Shown here: one piece after another, positions 11,097-21,974 of the stretch
Numbering within the stretch: position 1 is the first letter of the stretch
Layout: each line of letters opens with the position of its first letter
DNA from: Aquarana catesbeiana
Taxonomy: Eukaryota; Chordata; Amphibia; Anura; Ranidae
DNA: 64,000 nt
Assembly (NCBI RefSeq): GCF_042186555.1
Contig: NC_133332.1
Location: 128,400,375 to 128,464,374 of the forward strand
Direction of reading: 5' to 3'
Position numbers and translations under genes: made by a program
Notes under the pieces: model-generated
Databases searched by the model: none
What the model was told of the DNA's origin: nothing
What the model saw: the letters and a program-made list of their open reading frames with translations, nothing else

Positions 11097-12072
11097 AGTT
11101 CCGGTTCCAGTATCCCAGCCTGAAGTGCCAGTATCCCAGCCTGAAGTGCCAGTATCCCAGCCGGAGGTGCCAGAGTTCCAGCCCAAAGAGCCAGAGCCAG
11201 CTTTCCAGCCTGAAGTCCCGGTGTCTGTTTCCCAGTCTGAAGATGCGTTGCCCGTTTCCCGGCCTACAGAGCCTGTTGCCCAGCCTGATGTGCCACTGTC
11301 TGCTGCCCAGCCTGATATGTTCCTGTCTGCTGCCCAGCCTGATGTGTTCCTGTCTGCTGCCCAGCCTGATGTGTTCCTGTCTGCTGCCCAGCCTGATGTG
11401 TTCCTGTCTGCTGCCCAGCCTGATGTGTTCCTGTCTGCTGCCCAGCCTGATGTGTTCCTGTCTGCTGCCCAGCCTGATGTGTTCCTGTCTGCTGCCCAGC
11501 CTGATGTGTTCCTGTCTGCTGCCCAGCCTGATGTGTTCCTGTCTGCTGCCCAGCCTGATGTGCCTCTGTCTGCTGCCTAGCCCGACGAGCCTCTGTCTGC
11601 TGCCCAGCCTGATGTGTTCCTGTCTGCTGCCCAGCCTGAAGAGCATCTGTCTGCTGCCCAGTCTGATGACTCTCTGTCTGCTGCCCAGCCTGATGAGCCT
11701 CTGTCTGCTGCCCAGCCTGATGTGCCACTGTCTGCTACCCATCTTGAAGTACCCATGCCTGCTGCCCAGCTTGAAGTGCCCATGCCTGCTGCCCAGTTCG
11801 ATGACCCTGGGTCTGCTGCCCAGCTCGATGACCCTGGGTCTGCTGCCCAGCTCGATGACCCTGGGTCTGCTGCCCAGCTCGATGACCCGGAGCCTGCTGC
11901 CCAGCTCGATGACCCAGAGCCTGCTGCCCAGCTCGATGACCCATCTGCCTTGATGTGCCCACTGTCTGCCTTGATGTGCCCGCTGTCTGCCTTGATGTGC
12001 CCGCTGGCCGGCTTGATGTACCTCCATCCGTTGTCCAGCTTGATATCATGGACTTTCCTCAGCAGCGGCTAG
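11043..12072 (+). pseudogene. Pro/Gln/Asp-rich 9-residue repeat protein region with one stop
   Basis: In the frame shared by 11043-11580 and 11614-12072 the translation starts with PEVPVSQ repeats, continues as about 25 copies of a 9-residue unit (SAAQPDVFL and variants such as SAAQLDDPG and SAAQPDEPL), and ends at 12072. One TAG at 11578-11580 interrupts it within a unit where its neighbours have CAG. The region is low-complexity, acidic and probably disordered. I do not know a function; repeat arrays in gag-like proteins can serve in assembly, but that is only a guess. Because the DNA unit is 27 bp, all six frames are open, so ORF length alone does not prove coding; the gradual, in-register variation of units is the better argument. 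Confidence 0.45.
11278..11965. repeat. 27-bp minisatellite inside the LTR element
   Basis: Unit CAGCCTGATGTGTTCCTGTC plus TGCTGCC, about 25 copies. The central copies (about 11320-11560) are almost identical, implying recent expansion. Flanking copies diverge: GAAGAGCATCTGTC-type units in 11630-11740 and CTCGATGACCC-type units in 11800-11950. Confidence 0.9.
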
Positions 12073-12096
12073 CTGTAGCGTCCGGAGGCTGCTCCT

Positions 12097-12110
12097 TTTG
12101 AGGGGGGTAC
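12097..12110 (+). promoter_or_regulatory. polypurine tract
   Basis: TTTTGAGGGGGGTAC directly precedes the 3' LTR. It is the expected RNase-H-resistant primer for plus-strand DNA synthesis. Confidence 0.75.
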
Positions 12111-12798
12111 TGTCAGGAAAGGTTCCACCCGCTGATGATACTGTCTGACATTTGGCGTGCAGTACTGTGGTCCACCAGCAGGTGTCTCCTGGCAGTCTGG
12201 AACTGCCAGGGGAGCCTTCCCCTGTTGGTGGTATTATGTGATCCTTGGGCCGCAGTACTGGGGTCCACCAGTGGGTGGTTCCGTGCAGTGTTGGGCCGAC
12301 ATCATCTCCTGCAATCAGGCATCACCTGAGCGATTTGCAGGAGGTGTGTATAAGTACCCGGCAGACACACTGATGCCTTGCCTTGGTATCTTTCCTTGTG
12401 CCCTGACCCTGAACCTGTGAAGCTCTGTATCTGCATCTGTACCTGTACCTGGTCCTATCTGTTACCTGAACCCCGGACACTGAGCCTTGTACCTGTACCC
12501 GTCCCTCCTGTGGTCCATCCATCCTCTCCTTGTCCTGATTGTCTTCCTTTTCCCCTGCTGCTGACCTCCCATTGACAACCCTGGACTGGCCCTGTTTATG
12601 ATTCCGGTATTCCCCTTTACTTGTATATATTTGTCTATTATTATTTGTGGGTTTCTATTGGTGGTTAGTTGCACATTGTAGTATATTGGAGGTGGTTGTA
12701 TTTATTTACTTATCTTAAAAAATCATATATTTTCACCTTACCTGCGTTTGTTCCTCTGCTGCCGTCCACACAGCTCTGGTCACACCTGATACTTGACA
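12111..12798 (+). repeat. 3' LTR
   Basis: Pairs with 9449-10145 along its full length; same ends. It carries an extra CACCCGCTGATGATA-type stretch near 12128 and a shorter C/T-rich array than the 5' copy. Confidence 0.85.
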
Positions 12799-12806
12799 AG
12801 TAGATA

Positions 12807-13061
12807 GTATATGCCCCTTTGTAAAATTTTTCTTTTAAATACCTTTTTTCTTCTCGCCGATCAACGGTCACATGACTGCCCATCACCCTCTTCCTCCGAT
12901 GTATGTACTAGAGAGGGAGGAGCCGAGATCTCCCTCTGACGTCTGCTGGGCGGTCACATGATCTCCCTTCCTAGTACATGCATTGAAGGAAGAAAGTGAC
13001 TGCTGCTCGGGGAGAAGAAAAAAGGTATTTAGAAGAAGAATTTTACAAAACGGCATACAAT
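12807..13061. mobile_element. short foldback element
   Basis: About 36 bp at 12807-12842 (GTATATGCCCCTTTGTAAAA...) pairs with 13023-13061 (...ATTTTACAAAACGGCATAC). The middle includes GGTCACATGA and CTAGTACATGCATTGAAGG, which pair roughly with AGTACATACATCGGAGG on the other side, so most of the 255 bp is a palindrome. No ORF. Confidence 0.6.
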
Positions 13062-14245
13062 GGATACTACATGTAATCCTAGCAGAGAGGCTGGCAGTGG
13101 TTATGTGCAGTAATTTGTATACTGCTCAGAGTGGTGCCAGAAGGGGAGGGGCAGCTTACACACAGAGCTCACAGGCAGGAAATGGAGGGGAGGAGGACAG
13201 AGGAGGACACAGGAGAACAGAGAGGAGAGCTGTGGATGATGGAGGCACATAAACTGACCATGGTGTCAGGGCTCAGAAGTCATGATAAACCGTGGTCATT
13301 TTACAGGGAGGAGAGCAAAGCCAGGCAGGATCAGCCAGGTATTTCAGGTGATACGGGGGCCAAATTACACAGCACAAGCATTGTGCTGTTATTCATGCTT
13401 TAAAGGAACAGGACGATCCAATCTGACATATACTGTTGCTTAAGACTGTGATGTGAGTGGACTTGAGTTTGACGTGCTCCAGCTCTTTCATCCTGCTGAT
13501 TAACTGGATTAATCTTCCACGATCTACGCCTGGTGTGTCTGGGCGGTAGCTGCCCTGATCCGATTCAACCTTTGTCTCCTCAAACTCCCTGCTCCTAGAG
13601 TACAGCTGTATGCAAACTAGCGTAGACGCTGAAGGATAAACTGATTGGATTGTGCCAATATTCCACTTGTTGCACACCATCTCCTTCCCCCTTCCTCCCT
13701 CTATCTACTGCTGCTCCCTGTTACCTTCAGGTGGCTGCCCCATGAGCCTCTGTCACCCCCCCTTTTTTGCTTTTGTGGCGCTGCACTGTGGCTGGCGGGT
13801 CTCTGTCCCAGTCTCTCTCGCCTGACTGTGCCCTGGACTGTGGAGCTTTGAGTTACAGCGATTTTTGTCTGTGGATAGGCCAGCTCCGGCTGGGATCGGC
13901 AGTGCTCAGGGACTTTCCAGTGAGACTTGGGAGACATTGGCAAGGCTCGAAGTGTGATGCTTCTTCTGTAGTTTGACGGTGTCAGGATTTGTGGCTGGAA
14001 AAGCTTGGCAGAGCTCGGTGGGCTCGCAAAAGTTCAGCTGGAGGCTCGGTTGGAAATACTGGTAACTGTTCTTGATAGATAAATAAGAAAGGCGAAAGAG
14101 CGGGAAGGAAAAATAGAAAAGGACAAAAAAAGAGAAAAGGAAACTGAAAATAAAAGTGGAGATAAAAATAAAACTATAAAGAGGAAAGGAAGAGGGATAG
14201 GAAAACAACATTTTGTATGTGTTTTTTTTTTTTTTCTTTTGAGAT
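13062..14245. other. unassigned; right part probably L1 5' untranslated region
   Basis: No convincing gene. From about 13650 the sequence runs straight into the ORF1 start of the L1 at 14246 and could be its 5' UTR or promoter. A 95-residue reverse ORF (13393-13680) contains DTPGVDRGRLIQLISRMKEL, which I could not assign. Confidence 0.35.
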
Positions 14246-14686
14246 ATGACAAGGAGGAAAGAGGGACAAGGGGCATTTAATGAAACAGCTTCCATTCAAG
14301 ATGCTAGTGGACGCTCTCAGCAAAATGCAAGGCGGTAATCTGTAAAAGAAAAGGCTAAAGAAGCTGCAGCTGCTAAACTTGCAAACTTGCATTGACATCC
14401 AAAGATAGTAAAAATGAAGCCTCTCAGCATGTTGCCAGTGAAGAAGTAGAAGAATCTTACACTGAAATGGATACAACTATTTTACATAAACATTCGGATC
14501 AAAGGATAGGTGATGTGGAAGAAATGGATAAGAAGGCAGGACAGCATACTGATAAACAGTCTATTGGCCTACATATATCATCATCACCTACAACGCCACC
14601 AGAGCCCACCTTATTAGATATGCTAAAAGTGGTGCAACAATGTCCAAATTCTCTATGCAACTTAACGGGCCAAGTGCAAGGACTTA

Positions 14687-14954
14687 GGCTGGGTTCAAAC
14701 TTGAGCACACAGCTGTTCACAGCAGGAGTCCGGTGCGTCTCCATTCACTGTTTCAGGTTTGATTTCAGCCCAAATTTTGGGCTGAATTTGGACCTGAAAC
14801 AGACCAAAAGACGCACAGGGCTCCTATGCAATTTGCACTGGAGCCGCTGCGGAGATGTGTGAATAGGCTCCATAGAGAGCCAGTCACAATCTCTTGCTAT
14901 GCGAATTGGATACAGGGAAACCGGCATCCAATTCGCATAAGTGTGAACCCAGCC
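14687..14954 (+). mobile_element. PIF/Harbinger-type MITE with TTA duplication
   Basis: Ends GGCTGGGTTCAAAC and GTGTGAACCCAGCC are inverted. TTA flanks both sides (14684-14686 and 14955-14957). TTA duplications and GG...CC ends fit PIF/Harbinger MITEs. It has no ORF and is nested in L1 ORF1. The copy at 15044-15245 is the same element inverted. Confidence 0.75.
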
Positions 14955-15043
14955 TTAAAAAGGAATTAATTTTTCTTCGTCAAGATGTACAGAAAATATG
15001 GGAATGGACATTTGCTCTGGAAGGCCATGTTAAAGATTTAGAA

Positions 15044-15245
15044 GGCTGGGTTCTCACTTATGCGAATTGGATGCCAGTTTCCCTGTATCCATTTCGCATA
15101 GCAAGAGATTGTGACTGGCTCTCTATGAAGCCTATTCACACATCTCCGCAGCGGCTCCAGTGCAAATTGCATAGGAGCCAAGTGCATCTTTTGGTCTGTT
15201 TCAGGTCCGAATTCAGCCCAAAATTTGGGCTGAAACAGTGAATGG
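15044..15245 (-). mobile_element. second copy of the same MITE, inverted and truncated
   Basis: 15044-15245 closely matches the reverse complement of 14687-14954: GGCTGGGTTCTCACTTATGC, then the aattggatgcc, tctccgcagcggctcc and caaaatttgggctgaa blocks. The last 50 bases of the element are missing where ORF1 text resumes at about 15246. Confidence 0.8.
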
Positions 15246-15277
15246 AGCGCACCAACGCTCGTAAGTTAGAAGACGTG

Positions 15278-16703
15278 TGTAGCCATGGTGTTGCAGCTAG
15301 TAACAAACAATCCGCCAAATCACCCCACTACCAGACTTCATACATCACTTCCAGAGACAATGAACAGTCTTTTGCGAGCTTTGTTTTTGTTGTTTTTATT
15401 GGGGGTACAACTTGGATAGGGATTAGGAATATGGAATGCCCATAGTTATTGCCATCATATTTAAGGATTTAGTACATTCTGAATAAAGTTAGAGCCAAAA
15501 GATTGAATGTGCAAATTGAATTAGATATGAATCTCCTCCTGCATCTCTATGCAGACTGTTGCTCCTACTGCGGCTCAACCTCCGCAGACTATACCATCTA
15601 AGAATTCTCTTACCATCCGACCGCGTGGTGGCAGAGACATCACTAATGACCGTGTAAAAGCAATGTTCTTAGATTTCTTTCACCTCCTGCCCATAACTTG
15701 TTTCCTCCTGTTCACTTGGTTCCTCCTGCACAAACTTGAAGTTACTGTATTGAAATCTGACACATCCTCTTCTATTGAATAGTAGGGACCCAGTCTGAAT
15801 AAGCCTCCCTACTGTGGCTCTGGTTGCTCACTGCCACTAGGCCTGAGGTCTGCAGAACCTCTTCCCGGAGGCCCAGGGGATTAAAAGAATATCTTCTAGG
15901 AAATATGGACTACTGTTCGCAGCCAGCCCAACTTGCAAATCATGTGCTCGCTGGCAACATCGACTTGACACAGATCCCCACAGTCTCTTTTCTGCTTCAG
16001 GACTCCCCATCCATCCACCGTGTGTATTGATGAAGACTCCACTAGTGACAGTGTACTAGCAGAGTTCCCTCACAGACTCCTTGGCACTTCCAGCCCCACT
16101 GTGGTAACACTCACCGACCTTCCAACAGCCCTCAGTCCTTGATGAGGAACTTTGACTGGACCATGTGTACAAACAGTTTCACCTGCCCCTCTGCTCCAGG
16201 AGTTCCCTGCCATCCGACCACCTGGTGGCAGAGACATTTCCAATGACTGTGTAGAAGCAATGTTCCCTCACAGCTCTCCCCGGGCCTTCTCCTGCGATCG
16301 GCGCACCTCCCCAGATAGGGATGGCCTCCAGCGACTGTCTAACATGCCATTCCTCACTTCAGCCAGCCGACTCCGCCCCCCAGTGGAAAATTACCTCAGC
16401 TTATATATGAGGCCCGTCCACTGCCAATACCGATTTGGGATTGGTCAGGGCTCACACACAAGCTGCCTGCCACTCCACTTCCAGGCCCAGCCCCTTTTCT
16501 AGAACATTCTCCTCAGAAACAGGGGAAGCGCCTCAGAACTGATGTGCAGGTGGTCACACCGACTGCAACTCTGACCACTCCCAGCCCCCAGATCAAAACA
16601 GACAGGCCTAGCGCGCAGCATAATCCTGCCTAAATTTACCTGTGCTGCATAACCTAGCAAAATAAACCTTACTAGCATCTACCTATTGGTAGAGGGTGCT
16701 ACA
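15278..16703 (-). mobile_element. solo LTR inserted exactly within L1 ORF1
   Basis: On the reverse strand it starts TGTAGCACCC (16703) and ends GGCTACA (15278). Flanks CGTG (15274-15277) and CCTG (16704-16707) are a one-mismatch 4-bp duplication. Removing the segment plus one flank joins RKLED with LENHL of ORF1 in frame. A TATA-like CATATATAAGC (reverse) lies near 16400 and an AATAAA (reverse) near 15398. The first 60 bases resemble the LTR at 88-1139. An internal duplication repeats CATCCGACCRCSTGGTGGCA at about 15615 and 16209. Confidence 0.65.
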
Positions 16704-17559
16704 CCTGGAAAACCACCTTTGATGTAATAATATCAGTTTGGTGGGCCTCCTTGAGCAGGCTGAAGGCACTAACCATACAGAGTTTGCAGAGACATGGTTG
16801 TGGGAGATTATTGGGAAAGACCATCTTTCTATGACTTTTTTGGTTAAAAGCGCAGACCATGTACCCACTAGGCCTTTACCATCAGGAACCCCCCCCCCCC
16901 CCCCGCAATTGTTTTTAGTGCAGCTACTCATTCTTCAAAGAGTCAGATTATCAAAGGAAGTTCTTTTCAATGGAACTAAAGTTATGTTTTTTCCTGATTT
17001 TTCTCCAGAAATACAATAACAGGATGTGAAAGAAGATTGCAGAAATTGCAACAGCTATACTCAATGTTGTATTCTGCTAAACTTAAGAGTGGTGGCAAAT
17101 TAAGCTGTTCATTTTTTGGATACGCCACATCCTGCCACTGAATGGTTAGACAGGCATTACAAAAATAGAACAAGATCATAATGTAAAGAAGGAGGTAGGG
17201 GAGGAGGAAGGGGGGAAAAAGTCAAAAAAATTTAAAAGAGGTATGTTTTTTTTTCTCTTCTCTCTAGCTCCCAATTATATAAATGAATAAGTAGAAATAA
17301 GGTGGAAGAAGAGAGAAGAGAAAGGAGAGTTAGTCCAATTTTTTATTTTCTAATATATAGAGCCGGGGGAGAGAGTCCAGTAAAATAAAGAATGGACTGT
17401 CTTTATTTTTCCCCCCAGGGAAATGTTTGTTTAGTATTTTTTTTTTTAACTTTTTACTAATTACCTGACGATATGGATATATCCATGCCCTCTGGAATTT
17501 TTATAGGTACATGTCAGCTTTTTGGAGATTCCTTCTAATTGACTCTCAGTACATGTTTC

Positions 17560-18916
17560 TAATCGAGATCAGATTAAGAATGGAGAGGAGGAACACAAAA
17601 TAGAAGCTTATACTGATGATGTACTATTTGATATTTCCAACCCTAGGATTACAATGCCCAATCTAATGAAGACTCTGAAATATTACGGAGAATTATCAAA
17701 CTTAAAAATAAATCTTTCTAAATCAGAGATTTTAAACATAAACATAAATAAACAGGAAGAACAATGCCTACAGAAAGAATTTCAATTTATTTGGAAGACA
17801 GAATTAAAATATTTAGGAAAAAGATTAACATCATCCCCAGGGAAATTATACCAGGTAAATTACATGCCACTATTAAATTAAATAAAAATGGAAATAAGAA
17901 AAATAGCAGCAATATCCCTCTCATGGATAGGCAGAATAAATACCATAAAGATGTTAATAGTACCGAAAGTTATGTACAAATTTCCAATGTTGCCTATTCC
18001 CCTACCTCAGACATATTTTAAAACATTAAAAAATATAATAACTAAGGTCATTTGGCAGAATAGGAAACCGAGAATCTCATTCTCGGTATTAAGGAGAGAT
18101 AAAACGCAAGGTGGGCTAAAAGTACCAGATCTTAAAAAATATTATAATGCGGTGTTAATTTCATTCCATTTTAAGTAATGGAGTGGACAAAGGAGAAAAA
18201 TGAAAATAGATGGGTACAAATTGAGAACATAATGAGCGATACACGGTTGGGTAGAATCATTTGGATCCTGCCTCAATATAGAGCACTGGGTAAGAATACA
18301 CATGCAATGACATGAAATGTACTTAGAATTTGGGATCTAATACACAATAATTAAACATAAACAAAAATTAGGAAAAATTTTGAGATTGGTACATATCCCC
18401 GCAGCTGACTTTAACACATCAGACATGAACTATAAATGCCTTACAAGGTGGTATATAACCCCCGACAAAATAAGTAAATATCAAATAGGAAAATCACCAT
18501 ATTGTTGGCGGGGATGTAAAGTAATGGGAACAATAGCACATTTATGATGGGATTGCCCCAAAAATAAAAGGCTATTGGAAAGAGATCTTAGAGTTAATAA
18601 AATAAATTACTAACAGAGAAATATTAGAAGAACCTTGGACGTGCTTGTTTTTTACGGGATAGAAAGTTCAATAAAACAATATAAAGAATCTGTGATACCT
18701 CACCTTATTAATGCAGCTAAAAGTCAGATACCAAGATACTGGCAAGAAACAGAAAGCCCCACAATAAAAGATTGGATTGGAAGGGTAGAAGAGACATATA
18801 ACATGGAATATCTGAGATACTGTGGAGAGGAAAGAATAGAGGGAATGACAAACAAATGGAAAGAATGGAAGGCGTTTAAGAAAACGATGAGATATGTGGA
18901 GGCCATAGGAGGATAA
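17560..18916 (+). pseudogene. L1 ORF2, RT catalytic part to C-terminus, broken
   Basis: Text begins just before AYTDDVLFDISNP (about 17608), the YADD catalytic box with Ala changed to Thr. It continues with YGELSNLKINLSKSEIL (17654-17881), the thumb-like RKIAAISLSWIGRINTIKM (17888-18178), a Cys-rich YCWRGCKVMGTIAH block near 18500 and a C-terminal helix-rich end (18635-18916). At least three frames are used. AATAAA-like and A-rich sequence follows near 19085-19110. Confidence 0.75.
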
Positions 18917-18960
18917 CACAGGGTAAATTAGGAGAACTGGGAGAAAGTGAGAAAATTTAG

Positions 18961-19548
18961 ATAAGGGATGGATGGGGATAGATGGAGAAGAGGGGTGGGG
19001 GGGGGGGTATGGGGAGGATGTAAAATGTATACATCAAATGTAATCATGTTGGAATTTACGGAATTAGTTTTTGTATATGGATATAATTAAAATAAATAAT
19101 AATTAAAAAAATACAGATATTTTTAGTTTCTGTTTTTCTTGATCATCTAATAGCTATTAGAATTAGAGAAAAGGCACTATGTGTAAATTGTGGTGCTTCA
19201 ATATATATTATTTTTCATGTAATAATTACTGAGGGGAACTGCAAATTTTTAAGGGTTTATGTGAGTTTTGTACAAGTTTTTGGATTTTTTTTTTTGTTGT
19301 ATTTTTTTTATCTCTATAGATTAGCCAAATATGTGCATCAGATAATTAAAATGAATATGGAAACCTTTTTTCACAAAGAATTTTAAGGGACTTCTGCCGG
19401 GCGATATTATTGAAATGCAATGTGACCTTTTTCAATATTATATCCCCTAACCATACGGGCTATTTAATTTAAATATAAGGTCAATAGGTATCAATTTCCT
19501 GTATAGAGAGATGAGGGTTTTGGTTTTAAACTTGAAATGATCACAATA
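18961..19548. other. intervening AT-rich sequence
   Basis: Probably the 3' untranslated end of the preceding L1 (A-rich to about 19110) and a 5' flank of the next. No independent feature recognised. Confidence 0.35.
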
Positions 19549-19948
19549 TGTCAGCTTTAATGCAAGTTGTGGTATCTGGGAATATTAGAGGTCTTAGCGA
19601 CCCAGTGAAAAGGCAAGCAATGTTTTCTACATTGAAACAGTTTTCTCTGTTGATTATCTAACTGCAGAAGACTTATTTAAATATATATAATTAAAATTAT
19701 TTGAAATACACAATACAATAGGCAATATCACTCTACTAATACTACACACACACTAGAGGTGTATCCATATTGATAGCAAATGATGTTGTTTTTTCCTGCA
19801 GGCAGGTACAAATGGACACTAGAGGTTGCTCTATATTCCTATACTGCACAATGTATAGAAAATCATATGTGTTAGCTAATGTATATATACCATCCCCATA
19901 CCCATTAAGAGGTGCTTTAAAGAGTAAGTTCACCTTTACAGAAAAATC

Positions 19949-20345
19949 TGTAAGGTGAACTTACTCAGGTCCCGCTCCTTGCCCCCCCTCAGTCCCACTG
20001 GCCTGGACCATGGAAATCTCTGGTTCTAAGCGCCGGTATATCCGCGTCAGAAGTCCGGGGCTTAGAAATCCCCTGAGCTGAATGTCCAAAATGTCCCTCA
20101 TCAGGAGAACATTTTGGGGCATTCTAATTGGTCAGTGCCATCACATGGGCGGCACCAACCAATCAGCAGCCGCATAGGCCATTCTGTCAACTATGGAGAA
20201 GACACGCGGCTGCAGAGAGGATCTCTAAGCCCCGGACTACTGGCGCGGATATACCGGGGCTTAGAACAGGAAATTGGCATGGTCCAGGTCAGCGAGACAG
20301 GTGGGGGGGGGCGAGGAAGGGGACCAGTGTAAGTTCACCTTACCT
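19949..20345. mobile_element. inverted-repeat element inside L1 endonuclease
   Basis: GTAAGGTGAACTTACTCAGG at 19949 is inverted as GTGTAAGTTCACCTTAC at 20328-20344. The interior pairs too (TAAGCGCCGGTATATCCGCG near 20018 with GCGGATATACCGGGGCTTA near 20245). An extra GAGTAAGTTCACCTTTAC at 19925 makes a small hairpin with the left end. The endonuclease reading stops before it and resumes after it. Confidence 0.6.
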
Positions 20346-21974
20346 TCCCTGGTTAATAGTGGGGGACTTTAATAATTATCTTGACCCCTCTTTAGAAAAA
20401 TATGGTAAGGCTATGGGTCACATGACTTCTGCAAGTACCTTCTTTGCTGATTATGTTCGGGAAATTTGCCTAATGGATGCATGGAGAATGTTACACGCTT
20501 ATGCCAAATCATTTTCTTGTTTCTCTAGCACTCATATGGCCTTATCTAGAATAGACTTGGCGTTAGTTACTCCTGCGATGTTACCTGTGATATCTGAAGT
20601 GACTTATGCAGCTAGGGGGTTGTCCAATCATTCCCCTTTGAGTCTTAAGTTAACCCTGTATTCTGCCCAGATTCGTACCTTGTCAATTGTACTTTGGCCT
20701 ACAGTACTGTTAACAAGCCCTCTGTATCTTTGCAGATATTTTGGAATTCCTTAAAAGCCTATATAATAGGCTTATTTATCTCTCAAATTTAAAAAAATAA
20801 AAAAAGATCTAGGGTTTGGGAACGGTCGGCTAAAGCTGTTTTACAGGCCGAACTCCAATACATAGCAAACCCTACTATAGAAGCACAACAGAAGTGGATA
20901 CAAAAACAGGCATACACCAATACCTCCCAAAAAACAGCAGTACAGAAATTTTTTTCTTCAGCAACCTTATTTTGAGGATGGGGAAAACATGGGCCATCTT
21001 TTAGCAGCAATCGTAAAGGCTCAAAAACCAGTGACACAAGTGGTAGAATTGCAACTAAAATTGCACGTATTACCATAGAGATATCATCAGTGTTTTTTTA
21101 TTTAATTTTTTACTTTTATAGTTGTAAAGTATCTTATACAGAGGACAAACTTAAATTTTTTCTTAACTCTATTATATTAACAGAATTGTCTGCAGCTGAT
21201 AGAGAGATGTTGGATAAACCTCTGACTTTAGAGGGACTTCAGGATGCTTCTGCCAACATGCCTAATAAAACCCCAGGGGCAGATGGGTTACCAGTGGAGG
21301 TCCACAAAGTCTATTGAGCTAATTTGTTGCCTAAATTAATATAGGTATAAGGCGATTATTATTGTCATATTAAAACCTGATAAGATTCCTAATAATCCAG
21401 AATCATATCGCCCAATATCATTACTTACATCAGACGTGAAGCTATTGGCAAAAGTGTTAGCCACTAGATTGGTGAAAGTAATATCTAAGATAATGCATTT
21501 AGACCAATCTGGTTACATTCCAAATACATCTAGTGCAGTTAATATAAGACATTTATTCCTTAATTTGCAGGTTCCGTCAAAAAATGTTGGTAATAGAGCT
21601 ATATTGTCACTTGATGCAGCAATAGCTTTTGATAGCATAGAATGGGATTTTCTTTGGCATTGTCTAGAGAAGCATGGATTTGCACTCCAGTTTATAAGGT
21701 GGATATAGCTCCTTTACGCTGATCCGGTGGCACGGGGGCAGGTAAATGGACATGTCTTTGCCCCTTTCTCACTACATCGATGAACAAGGCAGGATGTCCA
21801 TTATCACCTTTTTGCCCTGGCTCTTGAACCTTTGGCTGCTGCTTTGGCTGTCAATTACTGAATATAATTGGGTTCTGTAGACCTATAGGAGAGGACAAGA
21901 TTGTTTTATATGCTGATGACACGCTTCTATTTTTGTGAGAAAAGTCACCCTCCTTAGTAGCAGTGATGTCTTTA

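Larger units (their letters stand above)
9449..12798 (+). mobile_element. complete non-autonomous LTR retrotransposon (3.35 kb, no pol)
   Basis: Two direct repeats, 9449-10145 and 12111-12798, both begin TGTCAGGAAAGGTT and end CCTGATACTTGACA. The whole is flanked by the 5-bp duplication AGTAG (9444-9448 and 12799-12803). A polypurine tract (12097-12110) abuts the 3' LTR. The 1.97-kb internal region encodes an unrecognised protein and a long 27-bp repeat array; no protease, RT, RNase H or integrase text is visible on either strand. It must therefore have moved with enzymes from another element. TGTCA ends, 5-bp duplications and a GAGGGGGG tract suggest a Ty3-like parent (inference). No clean primer-binding site starting with TGG follows the 5' LTR. 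Confidence 0.85.
14246..17180 (+). pseudogene. L1 ORF1, interrupted by three insertions
   Basis: ORF1p of L1 forms coiled-coil trimers on LINE RNA. ATG at 14246 starts MTRRKEGQGAFNETAS, typical of a Tx1-like ORF1; a stop follows 31 codons later. Coding text resumes at 14392 (acidic, with EEVEESYTEMDT) up to 14686, and after a MITE as LRQDVQKIWEWTFALEGHV (coiled coil) at 14960-15043. After the second MITE, RTNARKLED (15247-15272) precedes a solo LTR, and LENHL plus the RRM-like core (EQAEGTNHTEFAETW, then VPTRPLPSG) continue from 16704. The end near 17180 includes FFPDFSPEI. All pieces match one ORF1 in order, which is strong support for the insertions. Confidence 0.8.
14246..18960 (+). mobile_element. 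Tx1/L1-type LINE with ORF1 and the 3' half of ORF2
   Basis: An ORF1 (14246 to about 17180) and the C-terminal half of ORF2 (about 17560-18916) lie in order on the forward strand. The endonuclease and first RT motifs are missing, with the join near 17540, so this copy has an internal deletion or is two fragments. ORF1 is cut by two inverted MITEs and one solo LTR. Confidence 0.75.

Noticed and set aside
11278..11965. CRISPR-like array
   Set aside because: Units are contiguous without unique spacers, in a vertebrate retroelement. The same holds for 59283-59950 and 63357-63630.
11053..12027. 324-residue reverse-strand ORF with RLGSRQ repeats
   Set aside because: It is the complement of the 27-bp array; any such array keeps all six frames open, and no other evidence supports this strand.
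13393..13680. Reverse ORF with DTPGVDRGRLIQLISRMKEL as a real gene
   Set aside because: Isolated, no family recognised, no neighbouring exon; kept only as a remark in the unassigned block.
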